Positions 17,010 to 26,416 of a stretch of 64,000 nucleotides of DNA are shown in pieces. Below the pieces are notes generated by a model. It did not search any database. It was not told the origin of the DNA and was given only the letters and a program-made list of their open reading frames with translations. The translations under genes and the position numbers were made by a program. This stretch comes from Bacteroidales bacterium. Lineage in GTDB: Bacteria > Bacteroidota > Bacteroidia > Bacteroidales > UBA12077. The stretch is from the NCBI GenBank assembly GCA_016342685.1, contig JAEINU010000007.1, forward strand, positions 1 to 64,000, read 5' to 3'. Each line of letters begins with the position of its first letter. Within the stretch, counting starts at the first letter, position 1.

Positions 17010-18176
17010 TTAAGCGTTTTTAATTTGTTTTCTTAAAATCAAGACGAACGGAATTGCCAAAAATGCAAGCATCGACGATACTTTATACGTATCGATTAAT
17101 CCTATAAAATCGCTTAAAATTCCAACAAATAGATTTGTTATTGAGGATGAAACAAAGGAAATAAACATAAATACGCCACTTAAAAAAGCTTGGTGCTCAG
17201 AATCAAAATCCATCACTAGGGCTAAAAGTACTGGTGTCGAAGAAATAATAAAAAACCCAAGCATAAGTAAAAGTGGAAACATTGCAGGTCCATCCGAAGA
17301 AATAAACAATAACATTAAAATCGGAGAAACTAATATAATGATTGTTAACATTCTCATTCGACCAATTTTATCGGAAAAGGTTCCTGCTAAATATGCTCCA
17401 ATGGCTCCAGCAAATTCAAAAATAGAAAGAGAAACTCCTCCCATCCAAAGAGAACCTCCTTTTTCATCTAAATAAGTTGGTAAGAAACTTGAAATAGATG
17501 TTTTCATAAAACCACGAAAAAACATAATACCTGCTATTAATAAAAAGAAGGGCAGATGCTTTTTAAAAGTAGCTTTAATTCCTGCAAGGGATCTATTTTT
17601 AGGAATATCCTGAGAGAGATTAATATTTCGTAATTTAAAGTATAAAATTAGTGAAGCAACTAATCCAAATGGAATTAATTTAAATGTTCCTTCTAAGCCC
17701 CAAACTTCAACAGCAGCTACAATAAGTAACGGCCCGACTGTTCTTGCAGCTTCACCACCAAGCATATAAAAACTCATTCCTTTACCAATTCGATCACCCG
17801 ATATTTTTTTAATTAATACAGGAGTTGGTACATGAAACATAGCACTGCTCAGTCCAGAAACAAAAAGAAGGATAATAATGATAATATAATAAGGAGAAAC
17901 TCCTAAGAAACTCATGCAAATGGTTGTTATAGCAGGAGCTAAAATTACTAAATATCGAATTTTTAATTTATCGGCAATTATACCTATAAAAGGATTTAAT
18001 AATGAAGGAATTTGCTGAGCAACAAATAATAAACTAACCATTGTATTATTTATCCCAAGCTTAGTTTTTAACAATGGAACAATAGGCGCTAAAAATGAAG
18101 AGTAGGTATCATGCACGAAATGTGCTATTGATATTAAGATTACATTATTTAGTTGAAATTTTTTCTTGTTGTCCAT
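17010..18176 (-). CDS. MFS transporter, fosmidomycin-resistance-like
   Basis: This is a 388-residue inner-membrane carrier with about 12 hydrophobic segments. The first helix contains ISIAHFVHDTYSSFLAPIVPLL, resembling Fsr-type efflux proteins (shown here only as a short signature). It is followed by the loop GIIADKLKIR and, in the second half, GTFSDKIGRMRM, which are the two MFS signature loops. The substrate is unknown; drug or small-molecule efflux is the usual role of the subgroup. The gene is on the same strand as punA-lpxK but is separated from them by the punA terminator. Confidence 0.85.
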   Translation of the reverse strand: MDNKKKFQLNNVILISIAHFVHDTYSSFLAPIVPLLKTKLGINNTMVSLLFVAQQIPSLLNPFIGIIADKLKIRYLVILAPAITTICMSFLGVSPYYIIIIILLFVSGLSSAMFHVPTPVLIKKISGDRIGKGMSFYMLGGEAARTVGPLLIVAAVEVWGLEGTFKLIPFGLVASLILYFKLRNINLSQDIPKNRSLAGIKATFKKHLPFFLLIAGIMFFRGFMKTSISSFLPTYLDEKGGSLWMGGVSLSIFEFAGAIGAYLAGTFSDKIGRMRMLTIIILVSPILMLLFISSDGPAMFPLLLMLGFFIISSTPVLLALVMDFDSEHQAFLSGVFMFISFVSSSITNLFVGILSDFIGLIDTYKVSSMLAFLAIPFVLILRKQIKNA

Positions 18177-18260
18177 TGTGTAATTACAATTTAATATTGT
18201 GTAAGTTCAAGCTTTGACAACTTATTTTTAAATTAGATTAATTGCAGGTATATAATAAGC

Positions 18261-18286
18261 AAAAAAAAGCCGGGCTAAACCCGGCT
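18261..18286 (-). terminator. Rho-independent terminator of lpxK-punA
   Basis: Read on the minus strand, AGCCGGG pairs with CCCGGCT (18269-18275 and 18280-18286), followed by eight T residues (18268-18261). Confidence 0.9.
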
Positions 18287-18289
18287 GAT

Positions 18290-19099
18290 TTATAATTTAG
18301 AAATTAATTCTTTCATTATGAGTGTCATTTTTGTCTCTGCCTGAGCTGCGACTTTCTGAACATCTTCATGCGTGACTTCGACAATTTTGCCTGGAACTCC
18401 TAAATCCGTTATAATTGATATTGCAAAACAAGGGATTCCCATTTGCCTTGCAATAATTACTTCCGGCACTGTTGACATTCCTACAGTATCGCCACCGATA
18501 ATTCTAAAATATTGATACTCTTTTGGTGTTTCAAAAGTCGGTCCCGTAGTTGCAACATAACAACCTTCCTGAACTTTTAAATTATTATTTTTAGCAATCT
18601 CTTTTGCTTTTGCAATTAAAGAATGATCGTAAGGTTCGCTCATATCTGGAAAACGCGCTCCGAATTCAGGAATGTGTTTTCCAATTAATGGGTTTGGAAT
18701 TAGATTAATATGATCATTGATTATCATTAAATCACCAATCTCAAAATCAGGATGAACACCACCACTTGCATTTGAAACAAATAAAGTTTTTATCCCAAGA
18801 AATTTCAATACTCGAACAGGGAAAGTAACCATTTCCATTGGGTAACCTTCATAAAAATGAAAACGACCTTGCATAGCCACAATCTTCTTACCGCCTAATT
18901 CACCAAATATTAATCTTCCGTGATGTCCTTCAACTGTAGAAACTGGAAAGTTAGGGATATTTCCATAATCAAGAGTATGTTCAATCTTGATTTCTTTTAC
19001 CAATCCACCTAATCCTGTTCCTAAAATAATTCCAACCTCTGGGTAAAATTTTGTTTTATCCTGGATAAAGGAAGCTGTGCTTTTTATTTTTTCTAACAT
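18290..19099 (-). CDS. punA: Purine-nucleoside phosphorylase
   Basis: This enzyme splits inosine and guanosine with phosphate to free base and ribose 1-phosphate. It belongs to the trimeric PNP class, shown by ILGTGLGGL near the N-terminus, VEGHHGRL, VSNASGGVHP, and GPTFETPKEYQYFR followed by DTVGMSTVPEV, all substrate-site blocks. I place the start at the ATG at 19099 (269 residues, MLEKIKSTASF), giving a 44 bp overlap with lpxK. An upstream ATG at 19138 would add 13 residues without family support. It is cotranscribed with lpxK and followed by a strong terminator. Confidence 0.94.
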   Translation of the reverse strand: MLEKIKSTASFIQDKTKFYPEVGIILGTGLGGLVKEIKIEHTLDYGNIPNFPVSTVEGHHGRLIFGELGGKKIVAMQGRFHFYEGYPMEMVTFPVRVLKFLGIKTLFVSNASGGVHPDFEIGDLMIINDHINLIPNPLIGKHIPEFGARFPDMSEPYDHSLIAKAKEIAKNNNLKVQEGCYVATTGPTFETPKEYQYFRIIGGDTVGMSTVPEVIIARQMGIPCFAISIITDLGVPGKIVEVTHEDVQKVAAQAETKMTLIMKELISKL

Positions 19100-20159
19100 A
19101 TTCAATGATTTGCTGATTAAAATTATCCGTTCTGTCATTTAAAAATTCAACCTGTATAGGAATGTAAAAAAACGAATCTTTCAAATTATTAGCAATATTA
19201 CTAAATTTTTGCAAACGCATTGCATCTTTTTCAGTTGTAATAATGATTTTCTTATCAGAATTAATAGAATTATATTTTTGCTCAATTCTTTTAAGATCAG
19301 ACTCTTTAAAGTTGTAATGATCGGAATATTCTAATTCGTGAATTTTTTTAGAAATATTTTCTAAAATATGCTCTTTAAGTGGTTTGGGGTTGGCAATTCC
19401 AGTAACTAATAAAATATCATAATCGCTGTAAGTGTCTTGATTATTAGACTTTTCTTCGAAATTATAAACAGAACATAATTCTCCATAATCAAAAGTTGTA
19501 AAAAAGACATGCTGAAATGGATAAGATTCCAGTTTGTTAAAAATAAATCTTCGCTCTATGGGTTTTAAATTTTTGGGTGATTTTGTAATTATTATAATGT
19601 TTGCCCTTTTTTTCTCAAAAGCCTGCTCTCGTAAATCTCCAAACGGGAGAATAAAATCTTTGTCGATTGGTCGCGAATAGTCAATTAATAAGATGGATAA
19701 ATTTGTATGTACTTTTCTGTGCTGGTAAGCATCATCTAATAAAATAATATCTAAATCTTTCGTTTTTTTTAAAAGCTGATTAATTCCATTAGTCCGATCG
19801 GCATCAACAGCGACATTTATATTTGGGAATTTCTGTTTTATTTGTCTAGGTTCATCACCAATTTCTCTATCTGTGGAATCAGAAGTAGATAAAACAAATC
19901 CTTTTGTTTTTCTTTTGTAACCACGACTTAATGTTGCAATGTTAAACTCAGATTCTAAAATCTTAATAAGATATTCTATATGAGGAGTTTTACCTGTTCC
20001 TCCAACAGTTATGTTACCAACTGAAATAAGAGGAATATTAAACTGATTTGATTTAAAAATCTTATAATCGTAAAATCGATTTCTAATGTATATTATAAAT
20101 CCGTAAATCAGGCTTATAGGGAAAAGAATTGGAGATAGTATTTTTCTTAAAGTACTCAT
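19056..20159 (-). CDS. lpxK: Tetraacyldisaccharide 4'-kinase
   Basis: LpxK phosphorylates the 4' position of the lipid A disaccharide at the inner membrane. The 367 residues contain an N-terminal membrane anchor (about 10-27), the P-loop VGGTGKTP (52-59), the DDAYQHRKV block and the late TGIANPKPL and YSDHYNF motifs, all typical of LpxK. It overlaps punA downstream by 44 bp, so the two are translated from one message. Its presence fits a Gram-negative outer membrane with lipid A. Confidence 0.96.
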   Translation of the reverse strand: MSTLRKILSPILFPISLIYGFIIYIRNRFYDYKIFKSNQFNIPLISVGNITVGGTGKTPHIEYLIKILESEFNIATLSRGYKRKTKGFVLSTSDSTDREIGDEPRQIKQKFPNINVAVDADRTNGINQLLKKTKDLDIILLDDAYQHRKVHTNLSILLIDYSRPIDKDFILPFGDLREQAFEKKRANIIIITKSPKNLKPIERRFIFNKLESYPFQHVFFTTFDYGELCSVYNFEEKSNNQDTYSDYDILLVTGIANPKPLKEHILENISKKIHELEYSDHYNFKESDLKRIEQKYNSINSDKKIIITTEKDAMRLQKFSNIANNLKDSFFYIPIQVEFLNDRTDNFNQQIIEYVRKNKKHSFLYPG

Positions 20160-20324
20160 AAATTATTCTAAAAATATACGGTGCTAAAATACTAATTATT
20201 AACGTGAATATTTATGATATATTGAATGATAATAAATAAGTAATAAAAAGAGTGTAGATAAATAAAAGTCATTTCAGATTCCAAGTATTTTATTATCTTC
20301 ATCCTTTTTACCAAAATTTATACT

Positions 20325-23300
20325 ATGAGATTTAAACTTTTATTTATTAGCCTTTTTCTTGTCCAAATTACACTCGGACAGGAATTCATTTCTTTTGAAA
20401 GCAAGAAAATTGTTGGTAGTAATTTAAATACCTTACCAATTAGAGTTATTGATTCAAAAAAATCCAATGAAATAATTGTTAGTTATTCATTTGAAAATGC
20501 GGGGATAGGACGAACTTCAGTTAAGAATACAGAATACCAATTTTTACACATAGAAGGTTTTTCTAAAATGAGTCAGGTTGGTGCCCCAGCATTACCCGCC
20601 CATAACGATTTAATTGCATTGCCAGGGGTGAAAAAACCTCAAATTATTATTCTTAAGGCGGATTTTCAGGAAATAAAAGGATTTAACATACATCCAACTT
20701 TAGAACCAGAGAGAGATACAGAAGGTGCCCCAGCTTCTATTTTCGAAAAGGATGAAAAGATTTATGGGAAGGATGAATTTTTCCCAAAAAATATTATTGA
20801 AATTGAGAATCTTCATAAATATAGAGGTACACCAATCGCAGTTACTCAAATACGCCCAATTCAATACAATCCGGTAACAAAAACAATTCGAGTTTATACA
20901 AATATTAAATATAAAATAGAGTATTCTACGAATACAGATTCAAAATCAAAACTAACCAATAGCAAACATTCTATATCAATGCTAAAAAGCAATGTGTTAA
21001 ATGCTTCTGCTATAAATTACACTCCAGCAGATCAAAAAGGAAGTGATTCTAGGCCTAATTATATTATTGTAACTCACAACGAATATAAGGCTGCTGCCGA
21101 CACTTTAGCTAAATGGAAAAGTCAATTAGGGCAAAATGTTGAGGTTGTTGTTAATTCAGTTTGGACGGCAGAAACTGTAAAAAGTGCTATTCAATCTAGA
21201 TATCAGACTTATTCTCCTAAGCCAGATTATTTTTTAATTATTGGAGATCATACTGGAAATTTTGCAGTGCCAGGAGAGGTGCATCAGGATCCTCAGGATG
21301 GTGATGATTTTGCAACGGATCTTTATTATGCGTGTATGGATGGGGTAGGCGATTATTATCCAGATATGGCACATGGTCGTATTTCTGTTTCTTCGGCAAC
21401 CGAAGCTATGAATGTTGTTTTAAAGATAGTGAATTATGAAAGAACACCTGTTACCGAAGCAAGTTATTACGAAAATGGATTAAACTGTGCACAATTTCAG
21501 GATGTTGCAGATGAAGAAGCTCCTGATGGAATTGCAGCGCGTCGATTCTGTCATACAAGTGAAAATATTCGTGATTACATGGTTGATGAACAAGGATATG
21601 CTGTTGAAAGAATATATTATACAGATGAAGCTAATACTCCAACAAATTTTAATAATGGGTATTTTTCGAATAATGAATCTGTTCCTTCGGAATTATTAAG
21701 AGCAAATGGTTATACATGGAGTGGTGGAGCAACAGATATTTTATCAAGTATTAATGCCGGTAAGTTTTATGTTTTTCATAGAGACCACGGATACTCAGGA
21801 GGAATTGGTTGGGCGCATCCACGTTTTATTTCTAACAATACTTATGGAGCAACAAACAACGTAGCTCAACTATCAAATGGGAATTTATTGCCTGTACTTT
21901 TTAGCATTAATTGTCACACAGGAGAGTTTTTATTAGACAACTGTTTTGCGGAAGAGTTTTTGCGAAAAGAAAATGGGGGCGCTGTTGGCGTAGTGGGTGC
22001 AGCATATTATAGTTACAGTGGTTGGAATGATGGTTTTTCTGCTGGTATGATTGATGCAATATGGTCTAACCCTGGTTTAACTCCCACATTTGGTTCAGGA
22101 GGTGTTTCAAGCCCGGTAGCTTCGAGTGCAAATAATACAAGAACAATGGGAGATGTTGTTAATCAAGGTTTAGTTCGAATGATTCAAATCTGGGGAGATA
22201 GTAAATATACCCATGAGCTTTTTCATTGGTTTGGCGATCCAGCTATGAAAATTTGGACTGAGAATCCAAATAATAATTTAATTACAGCAACAATACCGTC
22301 TTCAATTAATTGTGATGCCACTTCCTTATCTATTTCTGGATGTAATGTTGATGACGCACTTGTTACACTTGTAGTAAACGGAAGTCTTGTTGCTAAAGAA
22401 AATATTTCTGGTAGTGTTGCTAATTTAAGTTTTGATTACGCTGGAAATTCAGATTCGCCAGCATTAGTTACTATTTCAAAGGAGAATCACAAACCTATAA
22501 TTGCATATTTAACAATTACTGGTTCGTGTGAGTTTCCTCCAAAAGCAGCTTTTGTGTCCGACAAGAATAATGTTTATCCTGGAGAAACAGTTCAGTTTAC
22601 AGATAATTCATTGAACCATCCTATGTCATGGGCTTGGACATTTGAAGGAGGAACTCCCGAAACATCAAGTGATCAAAATCCTTCAGTTGTTTTTAGTACC
22701 GTAGGTTCGTATACAGTTTCGTTAAAAGCTACAAATGCACAAGGAACAGATAGCTTAGGATACGAAAACTTTATTACTGCTGCTGACCCAACGTATTGCG
22801 ATGCAACTTCTGCTCAATGTGACGAATATATTAGTCGAGTAAAATTGAATACAATTGATAATACCTCAATGTGTAATTTGTATGAAGATTTTACAGATGT
22901 GTTTACTAGTTTAAGCGTTGGTCAATCTCATAATATTGAAATTACAAATTCTCATAATTATGATGGTGATAATATAGGTTGTTGGATAGATTGGAATCAG
23001 GATAAGGATTTTGAGGATGAGGATGAAAAAATTAATATTGCATACTCATCAGGAACCGGTACAGGAAATATCACTGTCCCAGGACATGCGAATTATGGTA
23101 GTACAAGAATGCGCGTGCGACTTGTTTACGATGAGGAATTGCAAGCTTGTGGCATTTCTGAGTATGGCGAAGTGGAAGATTATATGATTAATGTGATTGG
23201 TGTTGGGGATAGTTATGAGGTCATTTTCAATGTTAAACATAATTCTGAGAATGTTGTTGGAGCAGGTGTAAGTATGGCCAGATACGGAACAAAGATAACA

Positions 23301-24404
23301 GATGACTCAGGTAATGCAGTGTTTGAAACTGTATATAGTGGGAATGCTATTAATTATAGCGTTCAATCCAGTGGTTATTTTACTTCATCTGGAACAATTG
23401 ATGTTGTTGATGGAAATTTAACTGAAAATGTAATACTTGAACTTGGGAAGTATAATGTAAGTTTTACTATAAAAGATGGCTCCAACCCATTAGGAGGAGC
23501 AAGTGTTAGTTTATCTGGTTACGGAACGAAAGTAACAGATATTTCTGGAAATGTAATTTTTGAAGATGTTTATTGTGGGAATGGAATTAGTTATGAGGTT
23601 CAATCAACTGATTATATTACTTCATCTGGAACAATTAATGTTATTGATGGGGATGTAACTAAAAATATATTTCTTGAACCAATTAAGTATAGTGTTCGTT
23701 TTAATGTAAATGATAGTTCAGATCCAATATCTGGAGCAAGTGTTAGTTTATCTGGATATGGGATCAAGGTTACTGATAATTCTGGGGATGCATTATTTAC
23801 AGATGTATATCGTGGGAATGGAATTAGTTATGAGACCCAATCCAATGGTTATATTACTTCATCGGGAACAGTTGATGTTGTTGATGAGGATATTACCGAG
23901 AATGTTGCACTTGAGCTTGAAAAGTATAAAGTTAATTTTACAGTAAACGATGGTTCAAGTCCAATTTCTGGAGCTGATGTAACTATTGGTCAGGATACAA
24001 AAATAACTGATGCTTCTGGAGAAACTGTATTTGACTTAGAGCCTACTTCTTATAATTTCTCAGTTACAGCATCCGGATTCAATCAAAACAACGGAAGTAT
24101 CAATGTTGTTGATCAGGATCAGGATAAAATTGTAACACTTAGCATTAATACATCAATTGATGGAATTGAGAAGGAACAAATAAAAATATTTCCAAATCCA
24201 ACTTCAGGTATTATAAAACTTGAGGGAGAAGTTTTAAATAAAGCTAAAATATCAGTTTATGATGTTAGTGGAAAACAGCTATTGATAAAATTATCGAAGG
24301 GAAATCCAATTGAAATAGACTTAACTTCATATTCTAGTGGAACATATATTTTAAAAGTGGAAATTGATACTAAAACATACGATCAAATAATAATTAGAGA
24401 ATAA
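20325..24404 (+). CDS. Gingipain-like C25 family cysteine peptidase, T9SS cargo
   Basis: This 1,359-residue secreted protease has a signal peptide at 1-18 and a propeptide-like region to about 235. The C25 catalytic domain (about 240-650) carries FHRDHGYSGG (catalytic His488) and SINCHTGEF (catalytic Cys530). A PKD domain (about 745-830, VQFTDNS and WAWTFEGG), a GEVED domain (about 860-960, IDWNQDKDF) and four CarboxypepD/CNA-B-like repeats (about 970-1275) follow. A type A sorting domain (IFPNPTSGIIKL) forms the C-terminus. Family members degrade extracellular proteins. Its own exported location is predicted from the T9SS tail. It ends at a terminator. Confidence 0.94.
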   Translation: MRFKLLFISLFLVQITLGQEFISFESKKIVGSNLNTLPIRVIDSKKSNEIIVSYSFENAGIGRTSVKNTEYQFLHIEGFSKMSQVGAPALPAHNDLIALPGVKKPQIIILKADFQEIKGFNIHPTLEPERDTEGAPASIFEKDEKIYGKDEFFPKNIIEIENLHKYRGTPIAVTQIRPIQYNPVTKTIRVYTNIKYKIEYSTNTDSKSKLTNSKHSISMLKSNVLNASAINYTPADQKGSDSRPNYIIVTHNEYKAAADTLAKWKSQLGQNVEVVVNSVWTAETVKSAIQSRYQTYSPKPDYFLIIGDHTGNFAVPGEVHQDPQDGDDFATDLYYACMDGVGDYYPDMAHGRISVSSATEAMNVVLKIVNYERTPVTEASYYENGLNCAQFQDVADEEAPDGIAARRFCHTSENIRDYMVDEQGYAVERIYYTDEANTPTNFNNGYFSNNESVPSELLRANGYTWSGGATDILSSINAGKFYVFHRDHGYSGGIGWAHPRFISNNTYGATNNVAQLSNGNLLPVLFSINCHTGEFLLDNCFAEEFLRKENGGAVGVVGAAYYSYSGWNDGFSAGMIDAIWSNPGLTPTFGSGGVSSPVASSANNTRTMGDVVNQGLVRMIQIWGDSKYTHELFHWFGDPAMKIWTENPNNNLITATIPSSINCDATSLSISGCNVDDALVTLVVNGSLVAKENISGSVANLSFDYAGNSDSPALVTISKENHKPIIAYLTITGSCEFPPKAAFVSDKNNVYPGETVQFTDNSLNHPMSWAWTFEGGTPETSSDQNPSVVFSTVGSYTVSLKATNAQGTDSLGYENFITAADPTYCDATSAQCDEYISRVKLNTIDNTSMCNLYEDFTDVFTSLSVGQSHNIEITNSHNYDGDNIGCWIDWNQDKDFEDEDEKINIAYSSGTGTGNITVPGHANYGSTRMRVRLVYDEELQACGISEYGEVEDYMINVIGVGDSYEVIFNVKHNSENVVGAGVSMARYGTKITDDSGNAVFETVYSGNAINYSVQSSGYFTSSGTIDVVDGNLTENVILELGKYNVSFTIKDGSNPLGGASVSLSGYGTKVTDISGNVIFEDVYCGNGISYEVQSTDYITSSGTINVIDGDVTKNIFLEPIKYSVRFNVNDSSDPISGASVSLSGYGIKVTDNSGDALFTDVYRGNGISYETQSNGYITSSGTVDVVDEDITENVALELEKYKVNFTVNDGSSPISGADVTIGQDTKITDASGETVFDLEPTSYNFSVTASGFNQNNGSINVVDQDQDKIVTLSINTSIDGIEKEQIKIFPNPTSGIIKLEGEVLNKAKISVYDVSGKQLLIKLSKGNPIEIDLTSYSSGTYILKVEIDTKTYDQIIIRE
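23225..23935 (+). repeat. Near-identical tandem repeats in the C25 protease gene
   Basis: Three units of about 79 codons plus a fourth more diverged unit (to about 24150). They share blocks such as GASVSLSGYG and YITSSGT that are close to identical in DNA, suggesting recent duplication or gene conversion. Confidence 0.75.
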
Positions 24405-24431
24405 AAAGAAGGGGGCTGTAAATAGCACTCG

Positions 24432-24459
24432 TGGTCGGAAGAAATTCCGACCATTTTTT
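24432..24459 (+). terminator. Rho-independent terminator of the C25 protease gene
   Basis: TGGTCGGAA (24432-24440) pairs perfectly with TTCCGACCA (24445-24453) around GAAA, followed by six T residues. Confidence 0.9.
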
Positions 24460-24649
24460 ATGTTTTAAAAAACAGGTCAGGATTACCACCACACTGATTA
24501 ACAACAAGGACTATTGCTAGATTCCTGACTTCCATTGATAATCTTCTTTTAGCGGTCTTGTACCCTATATTGTTTGCTTTTTATATTGTTAAACTCAATA
24601 CGATATTGTATCGAATTTGTTGAAATATAATATATTACAATTTTCTTAT

Positions 24650-26230
24650 TTAAAATTCGCTAATCAAACCCTTTTTAGGATAATCAATTGTATAATGTAA
24701 ACCTCGGCTTTCATGCAAATCTTTGGCCATTTTAATAATTAAGTAACCAACATTAATTAAGTTTCTAAGCTCACAAAGTTTTTGTGAAAGAATCGATTTT
24801 TCGTACAATTCTTCAGTTTCCTTATAGATTATTGCCAATCGTTTAAGAGCTCTTTCTAAACGCAAATTAGAGCGCACAATACCCACATAATTACTCATAA
24901 TCTGTTGTACTTCCTTATAATTCTGAGTAATCATAATCATTTCCTCAGGATAAGTTGTTCCGTGAGCATCCCATTCAGGAATTTGAGAGTGTATTCTTAT
25001 TTGATTTAATCTTCTTATAGAATCTTTTGCAGCTCTATTAGCATAAACTACTGCTTCTGATAATGAATTGGATGCCAGTCTGTTTGCTCCGTGCAAACCC
25101 GTTGAAGAGACTTCCCCTACAGCATATAATTGATTAATAGTACTTGCTCCATTTTCATCGACCTTTATTCCACCACACATGTAATGTGCTGCAGGAATAA
25201 CCGGAATAGGATCTTTCGTTATATCAATTCCTAAAGACTTACACTTTTCAGAGATATTTGGAAAATGATCTTTTAATTTTTCAGGATCTAAATGCGAACA
25301 ATCCAAAATAACATGATCATTACCAGTAATTTTCATTTCGTGATCAATTGCTCGGGCCACGATATCTCTGGGAGCTAAGCTTCCTCGTTTATCGTATTTT
25401 TTCATAAACTCAGAGCTATCTGTAGTTTTTAAAATAGCACCAAAACCACGTAAAGCTTCGGTAATTAGGAAGGAAGGTTTTTCTCCTGGGTTATAAAGAG
25501 ATGTTGGATGGAATTGAATAAATTCCATATTTTCGATTATTCCTTTCGCACGATAAACCATTGCAATTCCGTCACCGGTAGCAATTTTAGGATTTGTTGT
25601 GGTATCGTATAAATTCCCGGTTCCTCCAGTGGAAATTAAAGTTGTTTTGGCAAGAAAAGTATTTACTTTATCCGTTTTTAGATCTAAAACATAGGCACCA
25701 TAACACTCTGTGTTGTTATGACTTCGTTTTACAAGTTTACCTAGATGGTGCTGAGTAATAATATCAACGGCAAAATGGTTTTCCAGAACTTCAATGTTCT
25801 TATGATTTTTAACCTTGTCAACCAAAGAGAGCTGGATTTCTTCTCCTGTCTTATCTTTACTATGTAAAACTCTGTTTTCGGAATGGCCACCTTCTTTTCC
25901 TAAGTCGTATTTTCCGGATTCATTCTGATCAAAATCTACACCCCAATCAATTAATTGTTGAATTTGCGCAGGAGCTTCACGCACAACCATCTCTACAACT
26001 TCTTTATTGCACAATCCATCGCCAGCAATTAGCGTATCCTGAACATGCTTTTCAAAATTATCGGGTTTATATGTTACAGCAGCAATTCCACCTTGCGCAT
26101 ATTTTGTGTTTGATTCTTCCAGATTTGTTTTGCTGATTAAAACAACTTTTCCATGTTCGGCAACTTTTAATGCAAAACTTAAACCAGCGATTCCGGATCC
26201 AATAACCAAAAAATCTGTCTCTTTGATCAT
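24650..26230 (-). CDS. nadB: L-aspartate oxidase
   Basis: NadB oxidises L-aspartate to iminoaspartate, the first step of de novo NAD synthesis, using FAD. The 526 residues have the dinucleotide-binding IGSGIAGLSFA (10-20), the KYAQGGIAAV block, HPTSLYNPG, and the FAD-contacting GEVSSTGLHGANRLASNS. The C-terminal helical domain has the usual length. It stands alone here; nadA and nadC are not in the window. The promoter is predicted at 26271-26305. Confidence 0.96.
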   Translation of the reverse strand: MIKETDFLVIGSGIAGLSFALKVAEHGKVVLISKTNLEESNTKYAQGGIAAVTYKPDNFEKHVQDTLIAGDGLCNKEVVEMVVREAPAQIQQLIDWGVDFDQNESGKYDLGKEGGHSENRVLHSKDKTGEEIQLSLVDKVKNHKNIEVLENHFAVDIITQHHLGKLVKRSHNNTECYGAYVLDLKTDKVNTFLAKTTLISTGGTGNLYDTTTNPKIATGDGIAMVYRAKGIIENMEFIQFHPTSLYNPGEKPSFLITEALRGFGAILKTTDSSEFMKKYDKRGSLAPRDIVARAIDHEMKITGNDHVILDCSHLDPEKLKDHFPNISEKCKSLGIDITKDPIPVIPAAHYMCGGIKVDENGASTINQLYAVGEVSSTGLHGANRLASNSLSEAVVYANRAAKDSIRRLNQIRIHSQIPEWDAHGTTYPEEMIMITQNYKEVQQIMSNYVGIVRSNLRLERALKRLAIIYKETEELYEKSILSQKLCELRNLINVGYLIIKMAKDLHESRGLHYTIDYPKKGLISEF

Positions 26231-26270
26231 ACCTTTAATAAATTGAAGTACTTAATTGAAATGTGAGCAA

Positions 26271-26305
26271 CAAAGGTAGAAATTGTTATTGAGAAAATAT
26301 ACAAA
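26271..26305 (-). promoter_or_regulatory. Putative nadB promoter
   Basis: On the minus strand TACCTTTG (26278-26271) matches the Bacteroidota -7 element, with TTTG (26305-26302) about 23 bases upstream as a -33 element. Confidence 0.45.
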
Positions 26306-26370
26306 ATAGGGGTTTTATGCCTTTACAACTGTATAAGTTAATTATGTTATGATTTAAAAACTATTTCGAT

Positions 26371-26378
26371 TATTTTTG
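26371..26378 (+). promoter_or_regulatory. Putative -7 element of glyS
   Basis: TATTTTTG matches TAnnTTTG and lies 38 bases before the glyS ATG. Confidence 0.35.
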
Positions 26379-26416
26379 TCTGATTAAATCAAAAATCAAT
26401 AAACAATATAAAAATT

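Noticed and set aside
24462-24550. Short minus-strand frame (MEVRNLAIVLVVNQCGG...) between the C25 gene and nadB
   Set aside because: Only about 25 codons from its ATG, with a second overlapping open frame and no neighbour context; a weak GTCAGGA/TCCTGAC inverted repeat is there too. It could be a decayed gene, but nothing supports a call.
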